NCBI GenBank assembly: GCA_907164885.2
Contig: OU015500.1
Span: forward strand, 56,310,159 to 56,374,158
Length of the DNA stretch: 64,000 nt
Source: Dolomedes plantarius
Taxonomy: Eukaryota; Arthropoda; Arachnida; Araneae; Dolomedidae
Direction of reading: 5' to 3'
Shown: piece after piece, positions 12,181 to 24,700 of the stretch
Numbering within the stretch: position 1 is the first letter of the stretch
How the letters are laid out: each line of letters begins with the position of its first letter
Position numbers and translations under genes: made by a program
The notes under the pieces: model-generated
The model's database searches: none
What the model saw: only the letters and a program-made list of their open reading frames with translations
What the model was told of the DNA's origin: nothing

Positions 12181-14317
12181 TTAAAGGGTGTTATTTCAAA
12201 TTCTACCAAGACCGAGGTTTAAAAATGCTATTTGTTAAGAGCTCGTAAAATAGTTCAGTAAAACATTTAAATAAGTATAAAAGTGTGATACAAAATGCTG
12301 AAAAAAAATGAAAAATAATTAATGAAATATCACAGCTTTGGGAGTAAAAATGAACCTTTAAAACGCAGACTAACGTAAAGTAGTGGAAGGAAAATGGCGC
12401 AAGTAGAATTCTAAAGAATATTAAAGTTTAAAGCAAGAGTAGTCGAGAACATTGACATACTAGTAAACTGTCCAATAAAACTTTTCTCCGGTGCTTCCAG
12501 GAAGTGCAAGTATTGCGGGTATAGCCTCGCGTAACACGTAAAACATACATGCATTTTAATGGCCTGAAGTTGCGGTTACCAGTTTTGTCAATGAGAAAAA
12601 TGTTTTGGAAAGTAGTCTTATACCACTGAAAAGGTAATAAAAGTATAGAAGAAATAGAAGAGGGAGCATTTGCTTCCTGATAGAATACTTAAGTATGCGA
12701 TAGAGTGTTTTATTATTTGATTTTCTTCTTTAAATAAGAAAAGAAAAGAGCGTTTGAGGAAATTTTGATAGTTATTTTGCGTACATTTCATAAAATTGAT
12801 TTAAAATGCTGTGAAGAAAATTTAACTTCACGCTTGAATTATTTTTTCATAAATCTCATGTTTATACATCACACTAGCATTCAATATAATAAAATATATT
12901 TTGTTTCATATGCAGTTTACAAATCAAGAATAGTGCTTCTTCCCATCAGTACTTCCAGAATATTATTCGATATTTATTTTTAGGTTTCATGATGTATGGG
13001 GATGCATATTTGATAATAAAAAAAATTGAAACCATTGAAATTGCATTGTAAAGTATTTTCTACAAAAGTTAAGTACAAAAGTTAATACAAAATAAATATT
13101 AAAGTTATGAACGGGATGTAACTATTAAATATTTCAAAACCTATGAACTAGAAAAGGTGAACTTCTTGAGAGAAATGAGTAAATATTTGTTTTCGAATGT
13201 TTAAAATTTAGTTTAGAAAGCAATTAAATAGAGAAAAAAAATCAAAATGATCCGTAGCCGTGGTTTTAAGTGTATCAGAAAATATGGTTAAAGTAAAAGA
13301 TTTTTTCCATAAAAAAAATAAAAACCCACTAATGATCGGAAGTATAGGTAAATTTTTAAAGCATATCATGAGATGCTCAAAGACTTTTTTCATAATGTGA
13401 CTACATGAAGGTTTCATTATTTTAATAACTTTGAAGACTGATGTACAAATACAGGACATACAATTTTTTTTTAAATTACATAATAAAATTATGAATTAGG
13501 AGAAAAAATTCTTAGAGCAAATATTTGATGTCTGTTCGGACTATTTTGATTTTGTGTTCCTTATATGTTAATTAGTATTCACCAACAGAAGGCAGAGTTT
13601 CACATGGTTGGGTTTTACCCTTTTCTGAAGTGGCAACGGAATAGGTTTTTAGATTTCTATTTTAGCATTTTAGGCAGCAATTTAGGCTGTCGTGTATTTT
13701 TTAAACCGAAATCTTTAGGAAGCGGCTTGTAAAGTTTATGGTTTTAACAAGAAATTTTCTAGCAAGGCTTTGCACAGGGCATGTCCTCTCATTGTGTTAT
13801 ACTCCATATTTAATGGTTGTGATGATTGGAATAAATACAACAAGAAAATTGGAAGTAAGAATGTTTCATCCATGTCTAGCCTAATTTAGTTACTTTCCAG
13901 AATGGTTGCATGGCAGTTGGTGCTGGGTTCGTTTAAAAAATGTTATTCATTTTACCGATTTATATTTGGTGCCTCCGCCACTATCGTTTGTTTCTTCTTT
14001 ACATTACACATTATTAATATTAATAAACTGAACTTACTCAGGAATCTCACACCAGAAAGTACATTCTGTTATCAATATCTACAAATGCAATGTCAGGAAT
14101 CAACGCATTCTACTGCAGCTAATCTAAATTGCTTGAGAAAATTTCCCATCCGCTTAACTAAGCTTCAACATTCAGACCGTTTGGTGAATTAATCTATATT
14201 TTACGATACGTTTACTTCTGATGAGTTTATTGGGTTATCTTATTATCTGTAGAGGACCATCCTTTGTACATGCTTATGCACCCATGTCATCAGAGCAGCG
14301 TGGTGGAATACGCCATA
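12181..14317. other. No gene seen
   Basis: AT-rich. ORFs at 12765-12983 (+), 13208-13459 (-) and 13902-14192 (+) have no domain I recognise and no supporting splice or repeat context. Confidence 0.55.
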
Positions 14318-14363
14318 CACACTCACACACACACATACATATATGCGTAATTGTGTGTGTGTG

Positions 14364-14452
<89 letters not shown>
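14318..14452. repeat. (CA)n(GT)n(TA)n(GT)n compound microsatellite
   Basis: CA repeat, a GTGTGT block, about 48 bp of TA, then about 40 bp of GT. It directly abuts the Helitron that begins at 14454. Confidence 0.92.
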
Positions 14453-14453
14453 A

Positions 14454-15912
14454 TCTTACTATTAAAAGCTGAAGGTAAACAAACGTTAGTTTGTTAGTCA
14501 GCATACACGGGGACGGGCTAATCTCGCGAACCGAGCATAGCAGGATATCGCGACTGGTACCGATATACGCGGACGGCCGAGACGCGTGCACTGATGCTAT
14601 CCTCAACTTTCAAAACGAAGCTTTTTCCCCAAAGCAGTTTTCCGAATTTCACGAAATCGACAATTTTGATGGACAAATATTTCGGTTTTCTGCACCTATT
14701 AATGACAATTTTACGATTTACCGGCATTTGCTAGATGTTCAGCTTCCAAGATATACCAAATACATACAATAAAAAAAAGTTTTCATTCTAAAAGAGTGTA
14801 CTTTCAAAACTCACTTTTAACTGAATACCGAGTTCGTAATTTTTCGACTTATTTTACTCACAAATAATTCCAGCAAGTTCGTGAAATTTGTTTCTAATTA
14901 ATGAGCCACTGATAGGATTCTTCCACCACCAATTTTGAATTCGCTAGAACTGACTTTCTATTTTTTAAAGCAATTTTCCACCCGAGATTAATATTTACTT
15001 TCAGCCTTACCGCGATACACCTGCAATCTTTCTCAACTTCCTGTGCACTGTCGTGGCGAAGTGCTATGGCGCTGGCCTGGTAAGCTCTACGTAACGGTTT
15101 CGGTCCTAGGTGATGCTGCATTTTCTTTGTCTTGGTGTTTTTTGTTTTCCCCTCGCGGAACTCTTCAATCATCTTATAACGAATTGTTTGACCCTGCACA
15201 GGGCCTTTTTTTCTTTCATTATGCGAACTTTCCATCTTGTTTGCTGAGGGCCATTTCTTCCGTAACTTTATAATTAATATCAACTTATTTTCTTTAATTT
15301 TTTTATTCTTCATTTTTATCTTAATTTATTTAATCTTAATATATTTCTAATTTTTAAATTTATCTTACCCTTCCACTTCTTGAATGTTTTAAACTTAATT
15401 TTTATATTAATTAATGTAACTGGTAACCTTAAATTTAATTTAACTTAATAATTTTTTCTATTGAGCACATATACATTGATAATAAGCATCTTGCGACAGG
15501 AGTTAATGTCAATAGACCCAGGAACTCTACTCTTCAAAGGAAATTCTACTCAGCTGCCAAAAAGAAAAATTATGAGTTGAGAACGAGTCATTTAATAATT
15601 GAAATCCAGAAATAATTTTAAAGTACCAGAAATAATTTATTTTTAGGAAATGAGAAGTTAAAACCTTTTGAATTTTTTCTAATTAAATGAATTTATTTTT
15701 TGTCTAAAAATCAATATTTGAAAACGGAGATTTGAAAGAATTATTTCAAAAGTCAAACACCGAAATTTGAGAAAGAAAATTTTAAATTATTATTTCGTTT
15801 TAAAAAATTCTAATATATTTTTAAAATTGATCAAACGGATTTTAATCTTTATGAAATGAAACTATTTCATTTTAAATCGATAAAGCAACACATCAGGTTG
15901 CCACTCAGCTAG
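14454..15912 (+). mobile_element. Non-autonomous Helitron
   Basis: Starts TCTTACTATTAAAAGCTGAA at 14454 after an A and ends CACTCAGCTAG at 15912 before a T. A perfect 5-bp hairpin with a 7-nt loop (GCAAC, ACATCAG, GTTGC) at 15885-15901 lies 11 nt inside the CTAG end. TC start, CTAG end, subterminal hairpin and A/T flanks are the full set of Helitron hallmarks. The 1459-bp interior has no Rep/helicase domain. A plus-strand ORF at 14491-14772 (93 codons) and a minus-strand ORF at 14894-15313 (139 codons) are present. The latter is largely antisense to a SINE-like segment. I infer mobilisation in trans. Confidence 0.75.
15047..15270 (+). mobile_element. tRNA-derived SINE-like segment inside the Helitron
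   Basis: From about 15047 the sequence reads like a tRNA: an A-box-like TGGCGAAGTGCTATGG at 15054-15069 and a B-box-like GGTTTCGGTCC at 15096-15106, spaced as in a tRNA gene. This is typical of an internal RNA polymerase III promoter in a SINE head. The body that follows is more GC-rich than the host Helitron. No target duplication was identified, so the right end (about 15270) is approximate. Confidence 0.5.
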
Positions 15913-18140
15913 TATATATATATACAATTTCTGACAGTTTTAAAAATTCCACTAGAGATTAATTTGAGAGATTTATTTCGTTATTCAATTGCTTAACATT
16001 GGAGAACAAGCATTTACTCATATATCATTGCCTTTTCTAGTTTGTGAACCTAAAGCAAGCAAGAGATGATTTTTTGGAAGTGATAAACATAAAAGATTAA
16101 CATTAATTATATTTTTTAAAAAATTCTAATAATAATTTTAAACATTAACAAATGATTAAGAGCAACATGCACATAAAAGCAATAGAAAAAAATAATATTA
16201 ATTATCAATGTTATTTATATTGTTAAACTTCAAAATTATCAATATTCATGCTTACTAGAAGAATATAAATTATCAGGGTTTACTTAGTGATGTTAGAAAA
16301 CATGTAACACTTTAAACGGTTAGATATATTTGAAAATCTTTCATAACGTCATTTCTAACAAAAAATTCACATTGTTAATTTTTGCAGGACTTGGACTTTA
16401 AAAAGATCTGAACATGTTAATAAAAAACTACCAATTCATATCTATATTTCTACAAAAAGTTGCACACAGAGAAACAAACAAACAAACACACACACATATA
16501 TATATATATATTATATTCTTAAAGGACACTCAGCCACACTCAGCCAAAAAATTTGCCAACTTAGCACATTCTTTTAAAACTCAGAACGTTTCCTCGAATA
16601 TAATGATATATTTCTCATGCACATTTCTTTGAAAAGAATGCAAAAAATATTGACTGCATAAAAATGTAAGCATAAATGGCATGCCTTTTTTTTTAAGGTT
16701 CTCCTTATTCAACTAACAAAAATGCCTCTAAAAGCTTTTGTTCTATTCTTTATTGAGTTTATTCGCACATATATTTTATACTGCTATTTCGAGTATGAGG
16801 CAAGCAGGAAGAGGCTTGAAACAAGGTGTTGCATAAAATGGAATAAAAGTAGGGTACTTAGGGCAAGTTTCACGCAGGATTATCAGCCAAAAAAATTTCT
16901 GAAGATGAATTTTTGTTAAGTGTTCTTAGAACATGTAGAACAAAGAAAAATTGTTACAGAAAGAAAGCTCATTTAAATTTTGTAAAAGTGGTTATAACTC
17001 AGTAAGAAGTCAAACTTGATGTACAAGTCTAACTGTTTAGAAAATTTTATATAAAAAAAAATAATGTTTAGACACACTTTTAAAAAAATCTACTTATTAG
17101 ACATTTTATAATACTCTAAAAATGCATGCTAAGCTGTGTGGTGAAATTAAAAATATTTTTTCATAAATCAGCATTTTCACATAAAGACACAAAACACTTT
17201 TTCAAATGAAGATATAGTTTTTTAAAACTACAATTATTGAAAATATTTTTAAATACTTTCACTGTTTTGTCTTATAAACCTACAATGTATACCACGACTT
17301 CCAGAAGTTAATTTAATATTACTTTTTTTGAAATATGTTGCAGAAAATGGTTATTAAAGTTTTCGAATATTTTAAGGTTCATGTGAGAGGCTTGTTATGT
17401 AAAACATCCCCTAGTAATAGAAACGAAAGGACGTTATGTTTAATATTTATTTATAGGGTATGACATTCGTCTTTTTCCCTTAAAATATCCGAAAAAAAAT
17501 ATCTCCCCCCCCAACTTAAATTTTCTGCTACACACTTGACGTTAACATTAAATTACATGCTTGTTTATTTTGGTATCGCTTACGTATCGAAACCTTTAAT
17601 AAAATATATTTTACTGCCTTTAATATATGGATTCAAAATTTTTAATTTTAGTGTGTCATACTTTTATGTCTGACAAAATGTGTTATGATAATTATTCTTA
17701 GATTATGATTATTACAGCAATTTATAAAGTTTATAGAAACTCAATATTTTTTAGAGGGTCCATAAATTGGTTTGTTTTATTGACGGATTTATTTCTAAAT
17801 TATTCAACTGTCATAAATATGAACATTTTATCCCAAATGAATCAGTAATACAGGGTTATATATGATTTTTGTATAAGGAATGCAGAAACGGGTTTGTCAT
17901 TTTTACCAGGAAAAAAAACTTGGTATACGATAGCATAAGGATATTCATAAAATGTGTGATTACTCCTTGTATTTTGCGAAACCTCATATCTGTTATTAAG
18001 GCTTTCTAGAAGGGAGATACATGAAATGTTTATACAGCATCTCATCTATCTGCCTACTAGAACATCAACTCAACTGCCAACCCAACTACCAACATCTCAT
18101 GAATCTTACTCCATCAGTCGAGCTGTTTTTACATTTAAAT
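15913..18140. other. No gene seen; small (CA)n(TA)n at 16483-16512
   Basis: AT-rich. ORFs at 16414-16632 (+), 16722-16919 (+) and 17842-18045 (-) carry no motif I know. The LTR retrotransposon is inserted just to the right, at TATC 18141-18144. Confidence 0.55.
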
Positions 18141-18144
18141 TATC

Positions 18145-18577
18145 TGTAGAGTAAACAGCTCACTTCTACCCAGACCTGGGTGTATATAATTTGAAGTGGC
18201 TCTCTATTTGAATTTGAACCACACACAGTTTATACATGAAACAATGTTTATTGAATTCGTTGCACATATAATTGGCTTTTACAGCAATAAGCATGCGTAC
18301 TACTTGTACGGAATATAAATACAGCTTTCAAGAACAATATATTTTTATACTCACGAACAGTAAGTCAAACCAGCAGTACTGCCACGTAAACTTCTGGCCC
18401 TCTAAGCACTAAAGCAGGATAACACCTTTTCAACCTTAACAACCTCCCCTTTTTCATTAATGACGCTGCATGGTATTTATACTAAGAGCGTATGCCGAAA
18501 TTAGCATATCTGAAGCAGCTTCTTTAATTCACTCAAAAGTTCAATTCTTGTGAATCGAATCTTGTGTATACCTTACA
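18145..18577 (-). repeat. 3' LTR
   Basis: Copy at the 3' end in the minus-strand reading. It is 433 bp with TGTA...TACA termini. Compared with the other LTR it differs at five positions, clustered around 18400-18416, 18469 and 18544. Confidence 0.93.
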
Positions 18578-18600
18578 CTGGCCTCCCTCGAAAAAAAAAA
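18578..18600 (-). other. Candidate polypurine tract
   Basis: Immediately upstream of the 3' LTR the minus strand reads CGAGGGAGGCCAG, purine-rich apart from two C's, preceded by a T run. This is the expected position for plus-strand priming. Confidence 0.5.
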
Positions 18601-19128
18601 TTAGGTAACTGAGGTCTGAACGGCTTCAGTTAACTAATTAAAAACGCGTGCTGGTCTGACTTTTTACATAATGGGTGGCAAAGTCAAAAAACCTTCCACA
18701 CGTTGTGTGGGGGAAAAACGCCACTACCATTTTACAAAACTAACCCCGAAGGGTCCAGGTGACACCATCAAACAGTGGATTTGCAGAGTTGCGGATACTG
18801 GGCTGCCAACTGCGCCCTAAAATATCTATTTTAATTAAAAGTGACAACACAATTGCACAGCATGACATTTCTTGACTGTATCTGCTCTCCCCCAATTTAT
18901 AATGTACATGTGTTATTTTTTTGTGAAGTTAGTACATTAGTGGTTAATTGGTATATTGTGCAGTATGTATTTTTTTCTAGTCACTACATGTCCCCTTCAA
19001 AAATTTATAAAACAACAGTATGCCGTTTTTTTTTTTCAGTGCCTCACCACTTCCCCTCAAAATGTTTACAGTATATACACTGGGGGAACTGCAAACCAAT
19101 TTGGTTCGGTTTTATTAAAGGGTGGGAG
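18601..19128 (-). other. Non-coding 3' internal region of the LTR element
   Basis: Between the basic ORF and the polypurine tract lie about 530 bp with no ORF of interest on the minus strand. A plus-strand ORF at 18841-19137 looks accidental. Confidence 0.6.
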
Positions 19129-19697
19129 TTAGAATAAGAAAGTTGATACAAGACTTTTCCTCATGAATGCAGCAACTTCCTTGCACCAGTCTGTCCAATC
19201 CGTGGAACCTCTCTTGATGGTCGCAGTCCTAGTAAAGGGGTTCGTTGACAGTGTGGGCATCCTTCGTGCAGCAGTTCGTTGGTCCTGAGGCGCTGGTCCG
19301 GCTTGACGATGGACAGGAGGTCTCTTGGGAGGAGGCCAACCTTGCTTGGCCGCAGAAATCTTGCGCTTCCTGTACTTATGTAAAGGAGCTTTAAAATTGT
19401 CATTCTTCCTTTTGATAACCTTGTGTACCTTATGTGTGCCACGTTCATCCTTAGATGGAGGTTTTGTAGTGCACACTTTACTTTTCTCCGTACTTTTAGA
19501 GTATAGGCATTAAATTTTAATGCATATTCTATTTTGTCAAATTTATACGCCGCACCAACGTGTTTAGTTACTGGCTTTATCTCTCTACTTGTGTCATGTT
19601 TTTCAACAAACTGACTCTGTTTTTGGTATTGGTGCTTATGCAACTTCTTGTTTACCGCCTTAATTACTTCAGTATTTGCAGTTTTAATGCTGGAACC
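19129..19697 (-). pseudogene. Basic C-terminal extension of the retroelement ORF, frameshifted
   Basis: Past the TGA that ends the gag ORF, the same frame continues (EVIKAVNKKLHKHQYQKQ...) to about 19515. A frameshift then leads into a Lys/Pro/Arg-rich segment (KYRKRKISAAKQG, PPPKRPPVHRQAG) ending with MRKSLVSTFLF at 19129. Composition is highly basic and proline-rich, unlike the acidic half before it. I do not recognise the domain. It could be a nucleic-acid-binding tail replacing the missing zinc knuckles, or the remains of a longer gag-pol frame. The stop and the shift may be recent mutations, since the LTRs are nearly identical. Confidence 0.5.
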
Positions 19698-21137
19698 TCA
19701 AGGCGCTTTTTCACGTTTTTTATCCCCCTTAACTTTAGTTTTATCCTCTTTTGACGAAAAAGTCTCTTTGAAACTTGCGATATCAGAATCGTTATCATTT
19801 AAATTCTTTAACACTGCTTCAGTTTTAGGAAGATTAAGCTTTTCGTACTGGTGCGTTTTAATGCAACCTGCGTCTATAACTTCCGAAGCATCAGCTAAAC
19901 TACTTACAGTATAACTCTGTGTCAACTTTTCATCCTGACTCTCAGTATGGTTTTCATGTACTTTATTTAAAACCATATTATCAACCTGGCCTACAGCATC
20001 CTCATTCGGATGGAAACTTGAAATAATATCATCATTACCTAGCGAGTTCCTACTATCGTTTAAAGAATTTTTATTGTCGTCAACTAATAAGTATTCACTA
20101 ACTGCCGTAACGCATACTTCGTCATCTACTAAATTTCCTTCATTAACAGATGTGTGAATATCATCTAAAATATCAGGCATTATAGCATTAATAGAAGTGT
20201 CCGATGATTTATTTTCTAAACCACTAGCATTAGTATCGGCACTATTTTCAGAAATTTGTACTGGAATTACCTCATCATTCCAGCTAGACTCACTTTCTTT
20301 ATAAGCCACAAAAATACCCTGACTTTCACTATTCTCAAAATAATGATTACTACTCGGACAAAATAATACATTTGACCACACAGTTTCAACAGGTTGAACC
20401 ATATCATGTGAATCAACTTGCCAGTGCAAGTAAGGTGCTTCCATATTATTTACTTTAAGAGCACTAATTTCATTATAACGCCGTGCGCTTCTATTATTTT
20501 GCCTGCGGTACTGCTTACGCTGCTGGTTTGAAACTCGCGAAAAATTTTGGCGCGGCTGTATAAAACTTCTTGTACCTGAATGAGGGTACGGGGTAGCGAA
20601 GAAATGCCTATTGTCATGTTTAGCTAAAGCTTGAAGGAGGGTAACCTTGCTTGTAATTGTTTGATTATCTAAAAAATCTTGAACACTTAGCTTCAAACGT
20701 TGGATAACTATTTTTAAGATTACCGCTTCCGTTACCCCTTCTAAATATTCCTCACACTTGGAAATCTTTTCTGTAGCAAAATCTAACGCAGACTGACCTT
20801 CACGTTGCCTTAGCGAATAAATTTCCGCTTCAATTTCACTTTGATTAAAGGTCTTTGGAAAAACGCTAAGAAACTGTTGGTTGAATGACGAATAGTCAAA
20901 AATCAGATTACTGCTTTGCATGCATGTGTACCACTGAAATGAACTACCTCTTAAAGCGGCTAGAGCAATTTTAAGTTTATCCCCCTCTGGGGTGCATTGT
21001 TGCTGAAAGTAATGCTCAATTTTCTTTAGGAATTGGCTTGAGGGGCTGCCATTGAATGTGGCTTCGAATGGCGCAATTTGCTGAACCATAATTACCCGAG
21101 GAAAATTTCCAGCAGGATTTTGTTCTACAACACTCAT
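19698..21137 (-). CDS. gag: Gag-like protein of the LTR retrotransposon
   Basis: I chose the ATG at 21137 (MSVVEQNPAG) over an upstream one at 21209, because the first 24 codons of the longer frame look like leader; the product is then 479 aa. Residues about 20-200 look like the capsid part of Gypsy-type Gag: PFEATFNGSPSSQFLKKIEHYF, an RGSSFQWYT segment, SLRQREGQSALDF and a leucine-rich LKIVIQRLKLSV region. An arginine-rich stretch follows (QQRKQYRRQNNRSARR). The second half is long, acidic and Ser/Asn/Asp-rich. I see no CCHC zinc knuckle. The frame ends at a TGA (19698-19700), after which the same frame stays open for about 55 codons. It probably builds the particle; no enzyme is encoded. 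Confidence 0.85.
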   Translation of the reverse strand: MSVVEQNPAGNFPRVIMVQQIAPFEATFNGSPSSQFLKKIEHYFQQQCTPEGDKLKIALAALRGSSFQWYTCMQSSNLIFDYSSFNQQFLSVFPKTFNQSEIEAEIYSLRQREGQSALDFATEKISKCEEYLEGVTEAVILKIVIQRLKLSVQDFLDNQTITSKVTLLQALAKHDNRHFFATPYPHSGTRSFIQPRQNFSRVSNQQRKQYRRQNNRSARRYNEISALKVNNMEAPYLHWQVDSHDMVQPVETVWSNVLFCPSSNHYFENSESQGIFVAYKESESSWNDEVIPVQISENSADTNASGLENKSSDTSINAIMPDILDDIHTSVNEGNLVDDEVCVTAVSEYLLVDDNKNSLNDSRNSLGNDDIISSFHPNEDAVGQVDNMVLNKVHENHTESQDEKLTQSYTVSSLADASEVIDAGCIKTHQYEKLNLPKTEAVLKNLNDNDSDIASFKETFSSKEDKTKVKGDKKREKAP

Positions 21138-21257
21138 TTTTAAATAGTATATAAGTACTTGCAACAATTTTATCAATATAAGTTCACAGTACACAGTTTT
21201 TAATTTCAATTATGTTGTTCGTTACAAATTTAACGCTAACTACCAGGGTATATATAT

Positions 21258-21271
21258 CTTTCTGGCGCCAG
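21258..21271 (-). other. Candidate primer-binding site
   Basis: Directly after the 5' LTR the minus strand reads CTGGCGCCAGAAAG. The TGGCGCC-type start is common to tRNA-primed elements. The perfect palindrome CTGGCGCCAG makes the exact tRNA uncertain. Confidence 0.5.
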
Positions 21272-21704
21272 TGTAGAGTAAACAGCTCACTTCTACCCAG
21301 ACCTGGGTGTATATAATTTGAAGTGGCTCTCTATTTGAATTTGAACCACACACAGTTTATACATGAAACAATGTTTATTGAATTCGTTGCACATATAATT
21401 GGCTTTTACAGCAATAAGCATGCGTACTACTTGTACGGAATATAAATACAGCTTTCAAGAACAATATATTTTTATACTCACGAACAGTAAGTCAAACCAG
21501 CAGTACTGCCACGTAAACTTCTGGCCCGCTAAGCACTAGCGCAGGATAACACCTTTTCAACCTTAACAACCTCCCCTTTTTCATTAATGACGCTTCATGG
21601 TATTTATACTAAGAGCGTATGCCGAAATTAGCATATCTGAAGCAGCTTCTTTAATTCACTCAAAAGTTCGATTCTTGTGAATCGAATCTTGTGTATACCT
21701 TACA
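21272..21704 (-). repeat. 5' LTR
   Basis: Copy at the 5' end in the minus-strand reading, expected to hold the promoter. Same length as the 3' LTR and flanked outside by TATC. Confidence 0.93.
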
Positions 21705-21708
21705 TATC

Positions 21709-24700
21709 CCTTGGATTGACGAAATGCAAGTCACCTACCTTATGCACCAAACAAGTGCCCATTATGTGCCTTTCCAAAGATGTCAACATCCTATGCTTCA
21801 TTGGATTTGAGGAAATGTTTTACCACTGTTATTTAATTGTTGGTGCAAGTTATCATCCATGAATATAGATCGTCGAACCACAGAAATTCGAAAGATGGTC
21901 AAATACAAGGTTTCAATATGTCGTCTTTATGCCTCTTAACAATAGCAATACATTATTTAAAAATTTTGAATTCTATGAACCTGTTCAGTTATACCTCCAC
22001 AATTGCTAACAAGCCAAATTTTCTAGATTGGTCCATTTTCATGTTATCATTATGATGGTAATATGCTGTATGTCCTTTCTAAAAGTTAATAACTTTCTTT
22101 GACATGGTATTTAGGCTTTGGAAATATGTCTGATAACTTAATCTAGACTTATCACTGACATGTTCATTTTCTGAATGATTCAAATCCAGTATCGTTGTGT
22201 CTCCCGTGAACAGCTTGCCTTAATGCATTTTTTCCAGTAGATGCTATAAGTTTCTCAGAGTATTGTTCAGTTAATGGCAAATGAATGTCAGCAGGGCATT
22301 TGTGACTCTAAAAGGACTTTGTGTTAATTATCATCTAACATCCATATTTTATTAAAAACTAAGCTACACTTTTGAATTTCTAATTTCTAATTTTTTTTCT
22401 ACTTTTCACAAATACCGTGTTTCAGTGATTGCTATTATTCCATTACTGTGATAGTTTTAACATTAATTTTTCTCCAGAAGTATTTAGCAGTAATCAGCTG
22501 TACTTAGCAGTAACATCAATATGATGGGGATAACAGAAAATCCGGTCAAGTCATTCACTTTGTTGTAAGTTCTTTTCATAGATATCCGCCAAGAGACCCT
22601 TGTTTTTGCTTGCACCATCAACTTGTAAAATTGCATCTGAAGACATCTTGCCTCGAATCTGTAAGCATTTTCTTTTTTTCAACATTCCATACCCTTAAAC
22701 TCACAAGTTTTATGAAATGTACTTAATGTTAGTATATAATTAATTTTGTTTGAATACAGGCATACAACGTAAATAAAATTATATACTAATAAGGTTACAG
22801 AATTTTAAAGCTAATTATTAATATGAATCTATAAATATATTTGGAATTAATTGTTACATTTTGTAGGACACAATACTATTTTTATGAAAGAATATATCCT
22901 AATACTTATCGTTCATAGTTCATAAAAGAAATTTTCTTTGAATAATTCCCCTTATGCAACTTCAAAGGAAATTTTTAAAGCTAAAAATAAAAGAACTTTT
23001 ATATGCAGAGACCGTAATCTTAGTTCAAAGATCTACGGCAAAAAGAAAGAATCATCTATCAAAGAAAAATCTACCTGGATGCAAAATACAAAATCATACG
23101 ATGAGTACTTCAAATGGTATAAAAGGCAGATATTTTTTGCGAACTCAAAAATAAAAATTATTGACTTATCATGAAAGGTTCCTTCAAAAAGATTATCCCG
23201 AAATATCAGCTTTTATAGTTTGAGCTATATATAGTTTGTTTGTTGGAAAATATGATTGTGTTTTCTAATTATTCCTCATAATTTTAAAAATTTCTAAATT
23301 TTACATTAACTTGAAATATTCTGATTGACTTACGAAGGTAATATTATTGTTTTATTATAATATGTTGATTCAAAAAGCTTATCTTGCAGATTATTTTCAA
23401 ACTATATATAATTAACAACTGTCGTAACTGTACTGTTGCAAAGCAAGATGAATTTTTGGGGGGGCTGCAAAATGTTTATAATCTCGGATTCTTAAATATA
23501 TATTCGGATATATGCGTGTAGTAAAGATATAAATTAAATATATTAGGTGTCATAGTTTGGTGTCATATATTTTTGGTACAAGAGCCTGAAAATAGTGTAT
23601 CAATTTTTTTAACATGTCAATGGTTTTGAATTCATTTTGTAGTAGTTACTTATGCTAAATATACTTGCAGTAGGTGTTTTAAATAACAGATTAGTTTGTT
23701 CTATCAAGTGAAGTCCATTGAATGAAAGTAATTTCCGACTATATTAGTGACAATTTCACAAAAACAGTAAGTTTTAAAGTAAATAATATTTGTTTTCTTT
23801 AAACAACCATAAAATTACTTTTATTAACATTTCACTGTCCAATTTTCCCAATTGGGAGCATGGAATTGAAAATTTATTTAAAAATTTAATTTCATCAATA
23901 TTGACTTGAAAAATTTAGCACATGTAATAGGAAGATGGACTTGATTTTTTGAAATAGAAACTACATTTCAAACGTAAAAATGAAAATGTACACAAAAATC
24001 ATAAAAATGGCGTTTTTCCACATTTTTCACAGACATCAACTTAAAAATTCATATAAATGTGAAAAACCATCCAATTCTAAAAATTGGTAGGCATATGTGC
24101 GGTCCTAGGAGCTATTTCCTCCTTCGTTGGTTGCCTTGTCAACCATTACGTGCTGCTCTAGCGAGTAAATTTTAATATACCAAGAAATGGCATTATAGTT
24201 GTTGTTCTAAATATATAGACTGATGTCGTGTTTTTCTGATCTGATTATAAATAAACTGTTAACACAGTATGTGTGCGTATTCGTTCCTGCGAACGACGAG
24301 TGCCCTGAACTTTTCTCTTTCAATTTCGTATAGATAAAAAAATTATACAGCCCTACGACATTATACTACTATAATTCTTACAGTCAACTGCTTGTGTAGC
24401 TCGACAGTATACTTAAAAGGGTTCCCATTATTTAAAGTATATAAAATAAAATAAAATTTTGAAAAAATGCATTTGATGTAATTAGTTAAATCTTTATGTT
24501 CCCATCTGAGAATATTGGCCTGTCACCACTATACTGCGGTGACATCATTTCCTGTACTGAGAGTTTTCGGTTGGAAGATGAAATAATTGTTATCCATATA
24601 AAATGGAAATTTATGCAGGAAAGCAATCAAATGAAATAGCCCCTCTTGGTACTAGGGTTGTAAATAATCTTCTAACAGTTCTTGCAAACCCTCTTCAAAT

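Larger units (their letters stand above)
18145..21704 (-). mobile_element. LTR retrotransposon with gag but no visible pol
   Basis: Two direct 433-bp LTRs, 18145-18577 and 21272-21704, bound the element. They start TGTA and end TACA in both orientations and are flanked by a 4-bp target duplication TATC (18141-18144 and 21705-21708). I count five substitutions between the LTRs (98.8% identity by eye), so insertion is recent. Reading on the minus strand, the 5' LTR is the right copy. The 2694-bp interior encodes a gag-like protein and a basic C-terminal extension. No protease, reverse transcriptase or integrase motif was seen. This fits a non-autonomous, gag-only element that would need pol from a relative. 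Confidence 0.93.

Noticed and set aside
14894..15313. 139-codon minus-strand ORF in the Helitron
   Set aside because: Most of it is antisense to the tRNA-like SINE segment, with no Rep or helicase motif; it is probably accidental.
24100..24385. Possible LTR with TTATAAATAAA and TTACA ending
   Set aside because: No matching TG start with target duplication, and no second copy in the window.
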